Positions 25,901 through 34,024 of a stretch of 64,000 bases of DNA are shown here, piece after piece (within the stretch, counting starts at the first letter, position 1; every line of letters starts with the position of its first letter). The stretch is taken from assembly GCF_002197845.1 (NCBI RefSeq), contig NZ_NIDE01000004.1, positions 1,116,001 to 1,180,000 of the forward strand. The letters are read 5' to 3'. This stretch comes from Fimbriiglobus ruber (GTDB taxonomy: Bacteria > Planctomycetota > Planctomycetia > Gemmatales > Gemmataceae). The notes under the pieces were generated by a model, which ran no database searches, was not told the DNA's origin, and saw nothing but the letters and a program-made list of their open reading frames with translations. Position numbers and translations under genes: made by a program.

Positions 25901-25984
25901 GCCGCAGATTCACGCGGATCAGAAAAGAGATAAGAAAGAATCGCTTTTGTTTGATCTCTTTTCTGATCTGCGTGAATCTGCGGC
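25901..25984. repeat. 31-bp inverted repeat inside the DUF1501 operon
   Basis: The arms GCCGCAGATTCACGCGGATC... (25901-25931) and their complement (25954-25984) match at 30 of 31 positions with a 22-nt loop. It sits between the two genes of the operon. Similar CGCAGATTCACGC-type sequences are common intergenic repeats in many bacteria (from general knowledge). Confidence 0.85.
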
Positions 25985-25991
25985 GAAAAAA

Positions 25992-28900
25992 TCAGTTCTG
26001 GTTGAGGGTTTCGTCCAGGTTCAGGATCAGGTTGGCGATGATCGCCCACGCGGCCGTTTCGTCGGCCGGGGCAACGCCTTTTGGTTTCGACTCGCCGACC
26101 GCGACGAGCTTTTGCGCGGCCGCGGGGTCGGCGCGGAAAAGTTCCCGCTGCTTGTCGAAGGCGGCCGCGACGAGCCGCACTTCTTCCGCGTCTGGTCGGC
26201 GGGACAGCACCGTCCGGTACAAGAAAGCGATACGATCGGCGGTCGTTGTGCCACCCTCGGTAATCGTTCGCTCGGCCAGCGCCCGGGCCGCCTCGACGTG
26301 CTGTACGTCGTTCATTAACTGGAGGGCTTGCAGCGGCGTGTTCGTCCGCTCGCGGACGGGGCACGGCTGCTCGCGGTTCGGGGCGTCAAAGTTGGTCAGG
26401 AACGGGTGCGGGGCGGTCCGCTTGATGAACACGTACAGGCTCCGCCGGTGGACGGCCTCGCCGCGGTCTTGCAGGTAGTAGCGGGTGTTGCTGTCGCCGT
26501 AGCCGATCGGCTCCCAGATGTTCGGCGGCTGATACGGCTTCATGCCGCGACCGCCCATTTGTGGGTTCAGAAGACCACTGACGAACAGCGCGTTGTCCCG
26601 CAGTTGTTCGGCATCGAGCCGGAAGCGGGGTCCGCGGGCGAGCAGGCGATTTTCCGGGTCTTTCGAGCGGTCATTGGGAGTCTGCCGTGAATCCCGACGG
26701 AACGCATCGGACATCACGAGGGCTTTCACCAACTTTTTCGTGTCCCACCCACCCGCGCGATATTCGGCCGCCAGCCAGTCGAGCAGTTCGGGATGGCTCG
26801 GCGGCTCGCCCTGTGACCCGAAGTCGGCACTCGTTTTGACCAACCCGACGCCGAAGAATTGTTGCCAGAGTCGGTTGGCCGCGACCCGCGCGGTCAACGG
26901 GTTTTCGGGAGCGGTCAGCCAGGTCGCCAGGTCGAGCCGAGTCGGGCGCGCACCGGGCTTGACGGCCTTCAGTGGCGGCAGGATGGCCGGCACGTCGGGC
27001 TGAATCTTTTCCCCCGGCTTGTCGTATTGGCCGCGGGCCATCACGAACGCATCCCGCGGCTTGGACAAGTCGCGGTAGATCATCGTACCGGGGATGGCCG
27101 TCTCCGCAGCCTCGTGATCCGCACGGGCTTTCTCCCATGCGGCTTGAAGTGACGCGAGTTCGTCGGACACCGGCCGCGCGATGTACGCGAGGTAGAACGC
27201 CCGGAGTTTTGCGACACCTTCCGGCGGGTGTTTCTTGTCCGGTCCGCCAACGACTACTGATTTCAACTCCGCGGGTAATTCGAGCGGACTGTTCCCGCCC
27301 AATCCTTTCCACCATACCTGGAACGAAGCGAGCTTATCGCCCGCCGGAGTGCTTTCGCCGACGAGCGCGACCGCGTCCCAGTACGTGACTCCGCCATATT
27401 CTTGAAGCGTGATCGAGCCAACTGTCTGGCCGTCTTTCAGCCCGAGGTCGGCCGTGGGGGCGGTCAGTTTGGTCCAGGTGCCGGGCGTGGGAAGTGGACC
27501 TTTCCGTGTCCCCAGGCGACCGCCGGCATACGGCCCGGTGGCCGTGCCTTCACTCCCCCACCAAACCTTCTTGCCTCCCAACTGGACCGCGACGGCAGCC
27601 GGTGGGTGGCCCGGATCGAGGCGGACCCACGCCTCGAACGCGCCCTTCGTCGGGACCACCCACGGCCGCAGGTGGGGCGTGATGACGTCTTCCTGAAAGA
27701 ACGAGTTCGCTTGCCGAAGAACCCGCCGCCCGGCTTTCGCACCGAACGAGGGGTCAGTCACCCAATCGGCCGCGTTCCGGGTCGTGTTTCGCGAGGAGGC
27801 TGCGAGCGGGAAAGTGTCGTCGAACAACAGGTCCACGACCTGACGTTTATCGGGGGTCGGCTTCGCGTCCGCCGGATCGGAGTATTTAGCCTTCGATGCG
27901 GCATCGAGCAGCTTGCGGCGGGCGTCCGCCTCGGCCTTGATCGCCGTGTCGAGAGCCGCCTGGCGGGACGTCGTCGGCAGCTTGGCGAACGGTGCGGTGG
28001 TACTCACGTTACCGTCCAACGGCGGATCTGCCGCGCTCAGGAAGAAGGCGTAGAGCGAGTAGTATTCCTTCTGCGAGAGCGGGTCGAACTTGTGGTCGTG
28101 GCAGACGGCGCACCCGGCCGTCAGGCCGAGCCATGTCTGGACGGCAGTGCTGGTCCGGTCGACCGCGTTCCGGTAAACCCACTCGGCGTCGATCGACCCG
28201 CCTTCGCCCGTCGTCACGTTGCAGCGGTTGAACCCGGTCGCGGCGAGTTGATCCGGCGTCGGGTCGGGGAGCAGGTCGCCGGCGAGTTGCCAGACGGTGA
28301 AGCGGTCGAACGGCAGGTTGTCGTTAAAGGCCCTGACCACCCAATCGCGGTAAGCCCACATTTGCCGCTCGTTATCCAGGTGCAGACCGTGGGTGTCGGC
28401 GTACCGGGCGAGGTCGAGCCAGTGGCGGGCCATCTCCTCGCCGAACCGGGGCGACGCGAGATAGCGATCGACCATCTTTTCGTAAGCCGTCGGCGAGGCG
28501 TCGGCGAGGAACGCGTCCACTTCAGCCGTCGTTGGCGGCAGGCCGGTCAGGGCGAACGCCGCGCGACGGATGAGCGTTTCCTTACCGGCAGCGGGTCGCG
28601 GAGTCAGTTTCGCGTCGCGGAGCCGGGCGAGGAGGAAGGCGTCGATTGGTGCGGACGCGCCGACGATTTTGGGAACCGCGGGCTTGGTGACCGGCTCGAA
28701 CGACCAGTGCTTCTGGTACTTCGCTCCCTGCGCGATCCAGGTGCGAAGCGTTTCCTTCTGTGCGGCACTCAGTGTCTTGTTCGCGTGCGGCGGCGGCATG
28801 ACCAAGTCGGCATCCGTGGACGTGATCCGCGCCCAAACCTCGCTCCCCTTCGGGTCGCCGGGCCTGATCGGGGCGACGCCCTTCCGGTCCGCAAACGCCC

Positions 28901-29078
28901 CTTCGGGAACGTCCAGCCGGAGTTTCGCCTTGCGGGCTTTCGCGTCAAACCCGTGGCAGGAAAAGCAGGCGTCCGACAGGATCGGCCGCACGTCCCGGTT
29001 AAACAGGACATCGTCGGCCCGGGTTGGACTCGAAGCCAGGACGAAGCCGGCGACGAGCGCAATTGCGGTTCGGTTCAT
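25992..29078 (-). CDS. Planctomycete cytochrome c/DUF1549/DUF1553 protein
   Basis: This 1028-residue exported protein has a signal peptide (MNRTAIALVAGFVLASSPTRA). A planctomycete cytochrome C (PSCyt1) domain follows with CFSCH at residues 38-42 and FDAKARKAKLRLDVPEG. Next are DUF1549 (about 150-360, including GCAVCHDHKFDPLSQKEYY with a second CxxCH), a jelly-roll-like insert (~430-600) and DUF1553 (about 715-985, TRLDLATWLTAPENPLTARV). The haem sites suggest electron transfer or redox sensing. It is the first gene of a two-gene operon with DUF1501. Confidence 0.92.
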   Translation of the reverse strand: MNRTAIALVAGFVLASSPTRADDVLFNRDVRPILSDACFSCHGFDAKARKAKLRLDVPEGAFADRKGVAPIRPGDPKGSEVWARITSTDADLVMPPPHANKTLSAAQKETLRTWIAQGAKYQKHWSFEPVTKPAVPKIVGASAPIDAFLLARLRDAKLTPRPAAGKETLIRRAAFALTGLPPTTAEVDAFLADASPTAYEKMVDRYLASPRFGEEMARHWLDLARYADTHGLHLDNERQMWAYRDWVVRAFNDNLPFDRFTVWQLAGDLLPDPTPDQLAATGFNRCNVTTGEGGSIDAEWVYRNAVDRTSTAVQTWLGLTAGCAVCHDHKFDPLSQKEYYSLYAFFLSAADPPLDGNVSTTAPFAKLPTTSRQAALDTAIKAEADARRKLLDAASKAKYSDPADAKPTPDKRQVVDLLFDDTFPLAASSRNTTRNAADWVTDPSFGAKAGRRVLRQANSFFQEDVITPHLRPWVVPTKGAFEAWVRLDPGHPPAAVAVQLGGKKVWWGSEGTATGPYAGGRLGTRKGPLPTPGTWTKLTAPTADLGLKDGQTVGSITLQEYGGVTYWDAVALVGESTPAGDKLASFQVWWKGLGGNSPLELPAELKSVVVGGPDKKHPPEGVAKLRAFYLAYIARPVSDELASLQAAWEKARADHEAAETAIPGTMIYRDLSKPRDAFVMARGQYDKPGEKIQPDVPAILPPLKAVKPGARPTRLDLATWLTAPENPLTARVAANRLWQQFFGVGLVKTSADFGSQGEPPSHPELLDWLAAEYRAGGWDTKKLVKALVMSDAFRRDSRQTPNDRSKDPENRLLARGPRFRLDAEQLRDNALFVSGLLNPQMGGRGMKPYQPPNIWEPIGYGDSNTRYYLQDRGEAVHRRSLYVFIKRTAPHPFLTNFDAPNREQPCPVRERTNTPLQALQLMNDVQHVEAARALAERTITEGGTTTADRIAFLYRTVLSRRPDAEEVRLVAAAFDKQRELFRADPAAAQKLVAVGESKPKGVAPADETAAWAIIANLILNLDETLNQN

Positions 29079-29309
29079 GGCATACCTGGAGTCGAAGCCA
29101 CATGAACGGCGTTGGGGTGGGGTCTTTCAATCCAACCGGAAGTCCGCGTACCGTTTCGGCAAGAGGAGCGGTTACGCCGACGCAGGGAGGGCCTTCACAT
29201 CAAACTCACGTCACTCTAACCGCGTTCGCTCCTGGCGTCGAGACCCTAATCAAATCGCAAAATCGTGTGGCCGGCGCCTGGTCCTCGGGACGGTTTCTGT
29301 GGGGTGAAA

Positions 29310-29633
29310 TCTTGGGGCTCGGCCCCAAACCCCGCCGGAGGGGTTGAACCCCTCCGGACCTCCCCGCTTGCTCCCGATCAGTGGGCCGATCCCAAGGCGG
29401 ATCGGCCCACTGATCGCTCGCGGAACCGTTTGTTGCCCAAGCTGGAAGTCATCGACTGTTGCTCGCGGCGGGAGGACATCGACCATTCGCTTAGTTCCTG
29501 CTGCAATCGACCCAGACCCCTGCGAGCGACCCGCGGACTCATCCGCTCTGGGATGAGTCCGCGGGTCGGGAGCAAGTGGGGAGGTCCGGAGGGGTCCAAC
29601 CCCTCCGGCGGGGTTTGGGGCCGAGCCCCAAGA
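29310..29633. repeat. multi-hairpin inverted-repeat element with 68-bp arms
   Basis: Arms 29310-29377 and 29566-29633 are inverted copies matching at 66 of 68 positions. Each arm itself contains TTGGGGC/GCCCCAA and CCGGAGGGG/CCCCTCCGG stems. Inside the arms sit two further perfect hairpins: GATCAGTGGGCCGATC (29376-29391 with 29400-29415) and an 18-bp stem CGACCCGCGGACTCATCC (29527-29544 with 29551-29568). The whole block is non-coding and nearly symmetric. Confidence 0.85.
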
Positions 29634-29681
29634 CGCCCTCCCGTCAGGGCGCCTTGAGCAAAGGCTCGGTCCCAATAAATA

Positions 29682-29710
29682 AAGGCCCGGGGACACGTCC
29701 CCCGGGCCTT
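29682..29710 (-). terminator. rho-independent terminator of the exported Tyr/Cys-rich gene
   Basis: On the minus strand an 11-bp stem AAGGCCCGGGG/CCCCGGGCCTT with a 7-nt loop is followed by TTATTTATT. It lies 30 bp after the stop of the gene at 29740-30708. Confidence 0.75.
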
Positions 29711-29739
29711 CCCGTTGCTTGCATCACACGTAGCCGTTG

Positions 29740-30708
29740 TTAGCGGCTGACCACTTTGAACTCGCGGGCGTCGAAGTCGTCCACGGTGATCTTCTTGTGG
29801 AACTGGGCCTTGCCGTCGCCGTTGCCCACGTACATGTACCACGTGCCGGCCGGCAGCTTGAGATCGAAGTTGCCGAAGTCGTCGGCCGTCGCGTACTGGC
29901 GGACGGTAGAATCGGCCGCGCTCACGAAGACGAGCTTCGCCCCGGCCCGCGGGGTGATTTGGTCGTTTTGGACCACTTCGCCACGCAGAACAGCCGGACC
30001 GCTACGGGAGGTCGTCCGGGCGTTGATGGTGCCCGTGTATGGACGGGACTGTTGCGAAGTCCGCGGCATCGAACCGGGAATCGTCGGGAGCCCTTGCGGC
30101 GCGATCGTGCCCCCAGTTTCCGGCATCACCGACGGCGGGTTCTGACGCAGTTCGTCGATCCGCGGCGACGCCCCGCTGGCGGCCGGCGCGTCGCAAGTCG
30201 CGCAATCGTAGGTCTTCGTGGTCGGCCCGTAGTAGGTGTAAACGGGTCTCTTTTCGCAGACCTTCCGCTGCACCTGGACCGGAACCATCTGCATCCGTTC
30301 GACGACTTTCATGACCGTGTTGCATTCTTCCTTGCGCACGTAGCTCGTCCGCGGGACGGTCACTTGCTGGCTGCAGCCGCTGCACGGATCGTAGTAGCTG
30401 CGCTGGGTGTACGTCGTCACCGGGTCCCAGTAATAGCTCTTCACCTGGACCGGAACTTCGACCCGTTCGATCTGCTGCTTCATCACCGTGACGGGTTCGT
30501 AATAGCAGCGCTGTTCGTACTGAACAGTGGTCGGCGCCGGGGCGGGCGCCGAGTAGTAGCTGGTCTTCGGCTTCGGCTTGCAGTCCCAACAGCAGACCTG
30601 GAACACGTTGTCCCAGCCGGCGTTCGCGGGGGCGGCCGTGAAAGCGAGCCCGGCGACGGTGAGGACCGGGGCGACCGCGCGAGCGGCCAAACGCAAAAAG
30701 TGTGTCAT
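29740..30708 (-). CDS. exported Tyr/Cys-rich repeat protein
   Basis: This 322-residue protein has a signal peptide ending near APANA. The middle (about 35-175) is rich in Tyr, Cys and Val with loosely repeated units: CYYEPVTVMKQQIERVEVPV, YYWDPVTTYTQRSYYDPCSG, VMKVVERMQMVPVQVQRKV. The C-terminus (~235-322) looks like a carboxypeptidase-regulatory beta-sandwich (VLRGEVVQNDQITPRAGAKL, FDLKLPAGTWYMYVG). Such proteins are typical of Gemmataceae envelopes and may be cross-linked structural components (inference). A terminator follows at 29682-29710. Confidence 0.75.
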   Translation of the reverse strand: MTHFLRLAARAVAPVLTVAGLAFTAAPANAGWDNVFQVCCWDCKPKPKTSYYSAPAPAPTTVQYEQRCYYEPVTVMKQQIERVEVPVQVKSYYWDPVTTYTQRSYYDPCSGCSQQVTVPRTSYVRKEECNTVMKVVERMQMVPVQVQRKVCEKRPVYTYYGPTTKTYDCATCDAPAASGASPRIDELRQNPPSVMPETGGTIAPQGLPTIPGSMPRTSQQSRPYTGTINARTTSRSGPAVLRGEVVQNDQITPRAGAKLVFVSAADSTVRQYATADDFGNFDLKLPAGTWYMYVGNGDGKAQFHKKITVDDFDAREFKVVSR

Positions 30709-31191
30709 GGGTGTCTATCTCCGGGCGGGTGGGTAATCCCGGCGGTCGTACCGCCGCGGCCCGTAACACCGGGGCAACGCCCGGTCCAAACGTATCGATA
30801 CTTTAGCCTAATTTTTGTTCCGCGCGACACAATCTCTTTTTTCCAACGGCGAAACCGGACGAACCGTCCTCGCGCGTTACCACCGGCATTTCTTGTACAT
30901 TTGACACGGTTTTCCCAGACTCATAGGCTTGCCCAGTTGAAGGACAGCATGAGTCGTACCGCGAATTGCAAAAATGTGTGCTGTCAGAGCGGAATCGAAC
31001 AAAAAGACCAGTACGGCTTCTCGAACCGGACGAGCTTACCACTTTCGACGGCAGCTGCTTGCTAATAACCCGGACGACCGAAAAAATCGAAATAACAGAA
31101 GCAAATACCCTCAATGAGTCAGAAACCTGGCAGTTTGCCCAGACTGGAGCCCGAGTCGGGTCGCATGCGAACCCGACTCGGGCGAGTGGGA
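30709..31191. other. intergenic region between exported Tyr/Cys-rich gene and tpx
   Basis: This 483-bp region holds the leader of the gene starting at 30708, including a CGGCGGT-CGT-ACCGCCG hairpin at 30740-30756. Near tpx is the stem-loop listed at 31150-31182. The middle is relatively AT-rich with no convincing gene. Confidence 0.4.
31150..31182 (-). terminator. stem-loop downstream of tpx
   Basis: CCCGAGTCGGGT pairs perfectly with ACCCGACTCGGG (12 bp, 9-nt loop), starting 10 bp past the tpx stop on the minus strand. There is no T-run, so it may be a processing or 3'-stability hairpin rather than a classical terminator. Confidence 0.55.
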
Positions 31192-31713
31192 TTACGCGAC
31201 CGCCTTCACGGCCGCCAGCGCGGCGTCGTAGTCCGGGTGGGAGGTCACTTCCTTAACGTACTCGGCGTGGGTCACTTTGCCGGTCTTGTCCACGACGAAC
31301 ACGGCCCGGGCGAGCAAGCCCAGAGGCAGTCCCTCGATCAGCACGCCCCAGTTCTTGCCGAACGATTGGTCGTGAACGTCCGACAGGGTCGCCATGTGCT
31401 TGATGCCCTCGGTCCCGCAGAACCGCTTCTGGGCGAACGGCAGGTCCAGGCTCACCGTGTACGACGCGACGGTGTCGCCCAGGGCCGCGACCCCTTCTTC
31501 AAATTTCTTCGTCTGGAGGCTGCAGACGGGCGTGTCCAGGGAAGGGACGACGCTGAAGAGCCGGGCCTTGGCCGGCGTGTCCGCGAGCGTGACGGCCGCG
31601 AGGCCGTTGTTCAGGGTCTTGAAATCCGGCGCCTTGTCCCCGACTTTGACGTGCGGGCCGACCAGGGTGACGGGGCCGCCTTTGAAGGTGACTTCGCTCG
31701 TTCGCTTTTCCAT
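31192..31713 (-). CDS. tpx: thiol peroxidase (Tpx)
   Basis: This 173-residue peroxiredoxin of the Tpx class reduces hydrogen and lipid hydroperoxides using thioredoxin. The peroxidatic cysteine is Cys64 in PSLDTPVCSLQTKKF, and the resolving cysteine is Cys99 in KRFCGTEG, the usual spacing for Tpx. The N-terminal VTFKGGPVTLVG, VKVGDKAPDF and the final EVTSHPDYDAALAA are typical. It is cytosolic with normal length. It lies 72 bp downstream of the Lon-N domain gene on the same strand, so they may be co-transcribed. Confidence 0.95.
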   Translation of the reverse strand: MEKRTSEVTFKGGPVTLVGPHVKVGDKAPDFKTLNNGLAAVTLADTPAKARLFSVVPSLDTPVCSLQTKKFEEGVAALGDTVASYTVSLDLPFAQKRFCGTEGIKHMATLSDVHDQSFGKNWGVLIEGLPLGLLARAVFVVDKTGKVTHAEYVKEVTSHPDYDAALAAVKAVA

Positions 31714-31785
31714 GACGCCGTTACTCCAGTTGAGAGGGTCGATCGTCGGACCGGGTTCCCCGGCCCGAACTCTCGGCCGGCCGGG

Positions 31786-32463
31786 TCAGTTCTCGCTGAA
31801 ATCCGGCGGGAACTTCCGGTCGACCGTGGGTTGGTTGATCCGCAGCGCGTGAACCAGGATTTCGGCCCGGGTGTGAACGTGCGGCTCTTCTAGGAGTTGT
31901 TGTTTGAGTTCCAGGTCGATCGGCAAGGCGTAAGCGAGCATATCGCAGAGCGGGCCGAGGGGCGTCTCCCCGTCGAACAGGTTACGCAGGTGTTGGAGCG
32001 TGGCGGCTTCGGCCTCGAACCGCGGCAGGACGACCCGCGCGAGGTGTCGGCGGAGGTCGGTCAACTTCCCCAGATCGGCCGGCACCACGTCCGGGATCAT
32101 GTCCGCCCGCGCGACGCGGTAGAGTTTGTCGGTCGAGAGTTCTTCAGTGAAGCGGATTCGGACGAGCCCGCGGAGCCGGAGGTTGTACCGCCCGTCCGGG
32201 AGCATATCGTGGTGCGTGATCCGCCCCAGGCACCCGACCGATTCGATGGCGGGGCGGTTGTCGTAATCCGATTCCCAGCCCTTCTTGAGAAGCACCATCG
32301 CGATCAGCTGGTCGTCGGCCAGAGCGTCGCCGGTCATTTGCCGGTACCGAGGTTCGAAGATGTGCAGCCCCTGGATCACCTGAGGGAACAGGACCAGATT
32401 CGGGAGCGGGAGCAGCCGGGCGGTGCCGCCGAACCGCGCGAGGGCCGATTGGTCATCGGTCAT
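31786..32463 (-). CDS. Lon substrate-binding (LON N-terminal) domain protein
   Basis: This 225-residue protein consists of a Lon N-terminal-like domain without protease or AAA parts. Signatures are LPLPNLVLFPQVIQGLHIFE, PRYRQMTGDAL, GCLGRITHHDMLPDGRYNL and LRGLVRIRF. Stand-alone versions are common in bacteria and probably bind unfolded peptides or regulate proteolysis. The start at 32463 lies within the end of the DUF309 gene (11-bp overlap), indicating one transcript. Tpx follows. Confidence 0.9.
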   Translation of the reverse strand: MTDDQSALARFGGTARLLPLPNLVLFPQVIQGLHIFEPRYRQMTGDALADDQLIAMVLLKKGWESDYDNRPAIESVGCLGRITHHDMLPDGRYNLRLRGLVRIRFTEELSTDKLYRVARADMIPDVVPADLGKLTDLRRHLARVVLPRFEAEAATLQHLRNLFDGETPLGPLCDMLAYALPIDLELKQQLLEEPHVHTRAEILVHALRINQPTVDRKFPPDFSEN

Positions 32464-32839
32464 GATCGGACTCTCGGCGGGGACCGGTGTCGGGCGGTGG
32501 TTCGGGCCAATGAACGGGGGGCGGGCTCAGTTCGATCCTCGGGCGCGGTGCGCTCGTTCCACTTTCATTGGTCAGGATCGCTTCCACGTCGAACCAGAAT
32601 CGGTCGAGGTCGAGCCCCAAATGAGCTGGTCGGTACGGCCCGGTCTTGCCGCGTCCGGCCGCGAACAGATCGCCCGCGCCGATCCGGTTGCCGTTGCCCC
32701 AATGGTAGAGGGCGACGGCGGCTTGAATCAAGGACTGGTAAAAGCGGCGGTCGCCGGTCGTACAATCTCGCCACAGGTCTTCCCAGACCTCATGTGCGGC
32801 GAAATATTCGCCGCGGTTGAACAGGACGATCCCGGTCAA
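32453..32839 (-). CDS. DUF309 family protein
   Basis: About 128 residues match DUF309: FNRGEYFAAHEVWEDLWRD, RRFYQSLIQAAVALYHWGNG and the following helix with GRGKTGPYRPAHLGLDLDRF. The His/Glu in the AHE.WE motif and the His later in the domain are typical and may bind a metal. The annotated start is a TTG at 32839, but coding similarity (ALEYDARYLTGI) extends upstream with no ATG or GTG before a stop, so the start is uncertain. The 3' end overlaps the Lon-N gene. It is divergent from the GspF-like gene. Confidence 0.8.
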   Translation of the reverse strand: MTGIVLFNRGEYFAAHEVWEDLWRDCTTGDRRFYQSLIQAAVALYHWGNGNRIGAGDLFAAGRGKTGPYRPAHLGLDLDRFWFDVEAILTNESGTSAPRPRIELSPPPVHWPEPPPDTGPRRESDHDR

Positions 32840-32964
32840 ATACCGGGCGTCGTATTCCAGTGCCGAGCCCAGGCCGTTAGTGTAGGTGAAGGACTGGGGC
32901 GGGTCGCGGTACGTTCCGGAAAGTCACCGCCCGCCCAAGTTTTGAGATTAAAGGGGCCGGGAGC

Positions 32965-33996
32965 ATGTTCTTCTCGTCGAAGGTCGCGCTGCCGCAGTTG
33001 ATGCAGTGGTGCCGGGCGCTGAAGCACGGTCTCGACGTGGGCTTATCCCCGGTCAGAATCTTTCGCCAGCAGGCCAAGTCGGGGCCGGCCGCCATCCGAC
33101 CGCTCGCGGCCAAGCTCTCCGAGCGTTGCGAACAGGGCGATTCCCTCGAAGCGGCGTTCGCGCCGGACCGCCACCGCTTTCCCATCCTGTTCGTCGAATT
33201 AATTGCTGTGGGCGAACAGACGGGCCGCCTGACCGAGACGTTCGGGGAACTGGAGCATTATTTCGAAACGGTCATCTCGGCGCGGAAGCAACTCTTCGCC
33301 GCGCTGGTCTGGCCGATCATCATGTACATCTCGGCCATCATGGTCATCGCGATCATGCTGTGCATCCTCGGCCTGATCGGGAAATGGGATCCCATCGGTC
33401 TGGGACTGATCGGGCCGGCCGGGGCGGCTAAGTTCCTGGCGATGGCGGCCGTGTTCACGTTCGTCGTGGTGTTCAGCTTTTTCTACATCCGCGAAAACGA
33501 CGCGATCCGCGGAAAAGCGGAGGCGATGGCCCTAGTTGTGCCCGGGCTCGGGTCCTGTTTCCGCGCCTTTGCGTTGCAGCGCTTTTCGATGGCGTTGCAC
33601 ATGACCAGTGAAGCCGGCCTCAGCGCGGACAAGGCGCTTCACCTGGGATTCCGGGCGACGGCCAACGACGCATACCTCAAACGCGCACTGCCGTCGGCGA
33701 AGCGGGCCAAGAAAGGGAACGAGATCGCCGGCATCCTCGCCGCGTGCGGGACGACGCTGTTCCCCGAGGAGTACGTCGACGCCGTGCAGGTCGGCGAGGA
33801 GTCCGGGCAGATCGCCGAGGTGATGGAAAAGCAGGCCAAGCACTATCGCGACGAAGCCGCCCGCAAGCTCAAGACGTTGACCATGCTTTTGGGCGGCGCG
33901 GTTTACGCGATGGTGATGCTGATGGTCATCGTCCTGATCTTCCGGCTCGTGTTTTCGATCGGCGCGGTTTACGACGACGCCATGCGGGGGCTGTGA
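32965..33996 (+). CDS. type II secretion/type IV pilus assembly inner-membrane protein (GspF/PilC-like)
   Basis: This 343-residue protein has two tandem F-type domains, shorter than the ~400 residues of typical GspF. The first (about 5-110) has LPQLMQWCRALKHGLDVGLS and LIAVGEQTGRLTETFGELEH. The second (about 205-310) has QRFSMALHMTSEAGLSADKA and AVQVGEESGQIAEVMEKQAK. Three membrane helices lie near 110-135, 155-170 and 315-340. Such proteins organise pilin-like fibre assembly and might serve the DUF1559 pseudopilins. No ATPase or secretin gene is nearby. A GGGAG site precedes the ATG. Confidence 0.88.
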   Translation: MFFSSKVALPQLMQWCRALKHGLDVGLSPVRIFRQQAKSGPAAIRPLAAKLSERCEQGDSLEAAFAPDRHRFPILFVELIAVGEQTGRLTETFGELEHYFETVISARKQLFAALVWPIIMYISAIMVIAIMLCILGLIGKWDPIGLGLIGPAGAAKFLAMAAVFTFVVVFSFFYIRENDAIRGKAEAMALVVPGLGSCFRAFALQRFSMALHMTSEAGLSADKALHLGFRATANDAYLKRALPSAKRAKKGNEIAGILAACGTTLFPEEYVDAVQVGEESGQIAEVMEKQAKHYRDEAARKLKTLTMLLGGAVYAMVMLMVIVLIFRLVFSIGAVYDDAMRGL

Positions 33997-34024
33997 GCCG
34001 GACGAACCCGGGCCGCTTTGGGTG

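Larger units (their letters stand above)
29079..29739. other. non-coding region dominated by nested inverted repeats
   Basis: This 661-bp gap lies upstream of the PSCyt1/DUF1549 gene and downstream of the Tyr/Cys-rich exported gene. It holds the large inverted-repeat element 29310-29633 and a terminator at 29682-29710. About 230 bp next to 29079 should carry the promoter of the PSCyt1 operon. I could not identify -35/-10 elements. Confidence 0.5.

Noticed and set aside
27402-29105. 567-codon plus-strand frame
   Set aside because: It is antisense to the PSCyt1/DUF1549 gene, and GC-rich codon bias creates such shadow frames. It has no family motifs.
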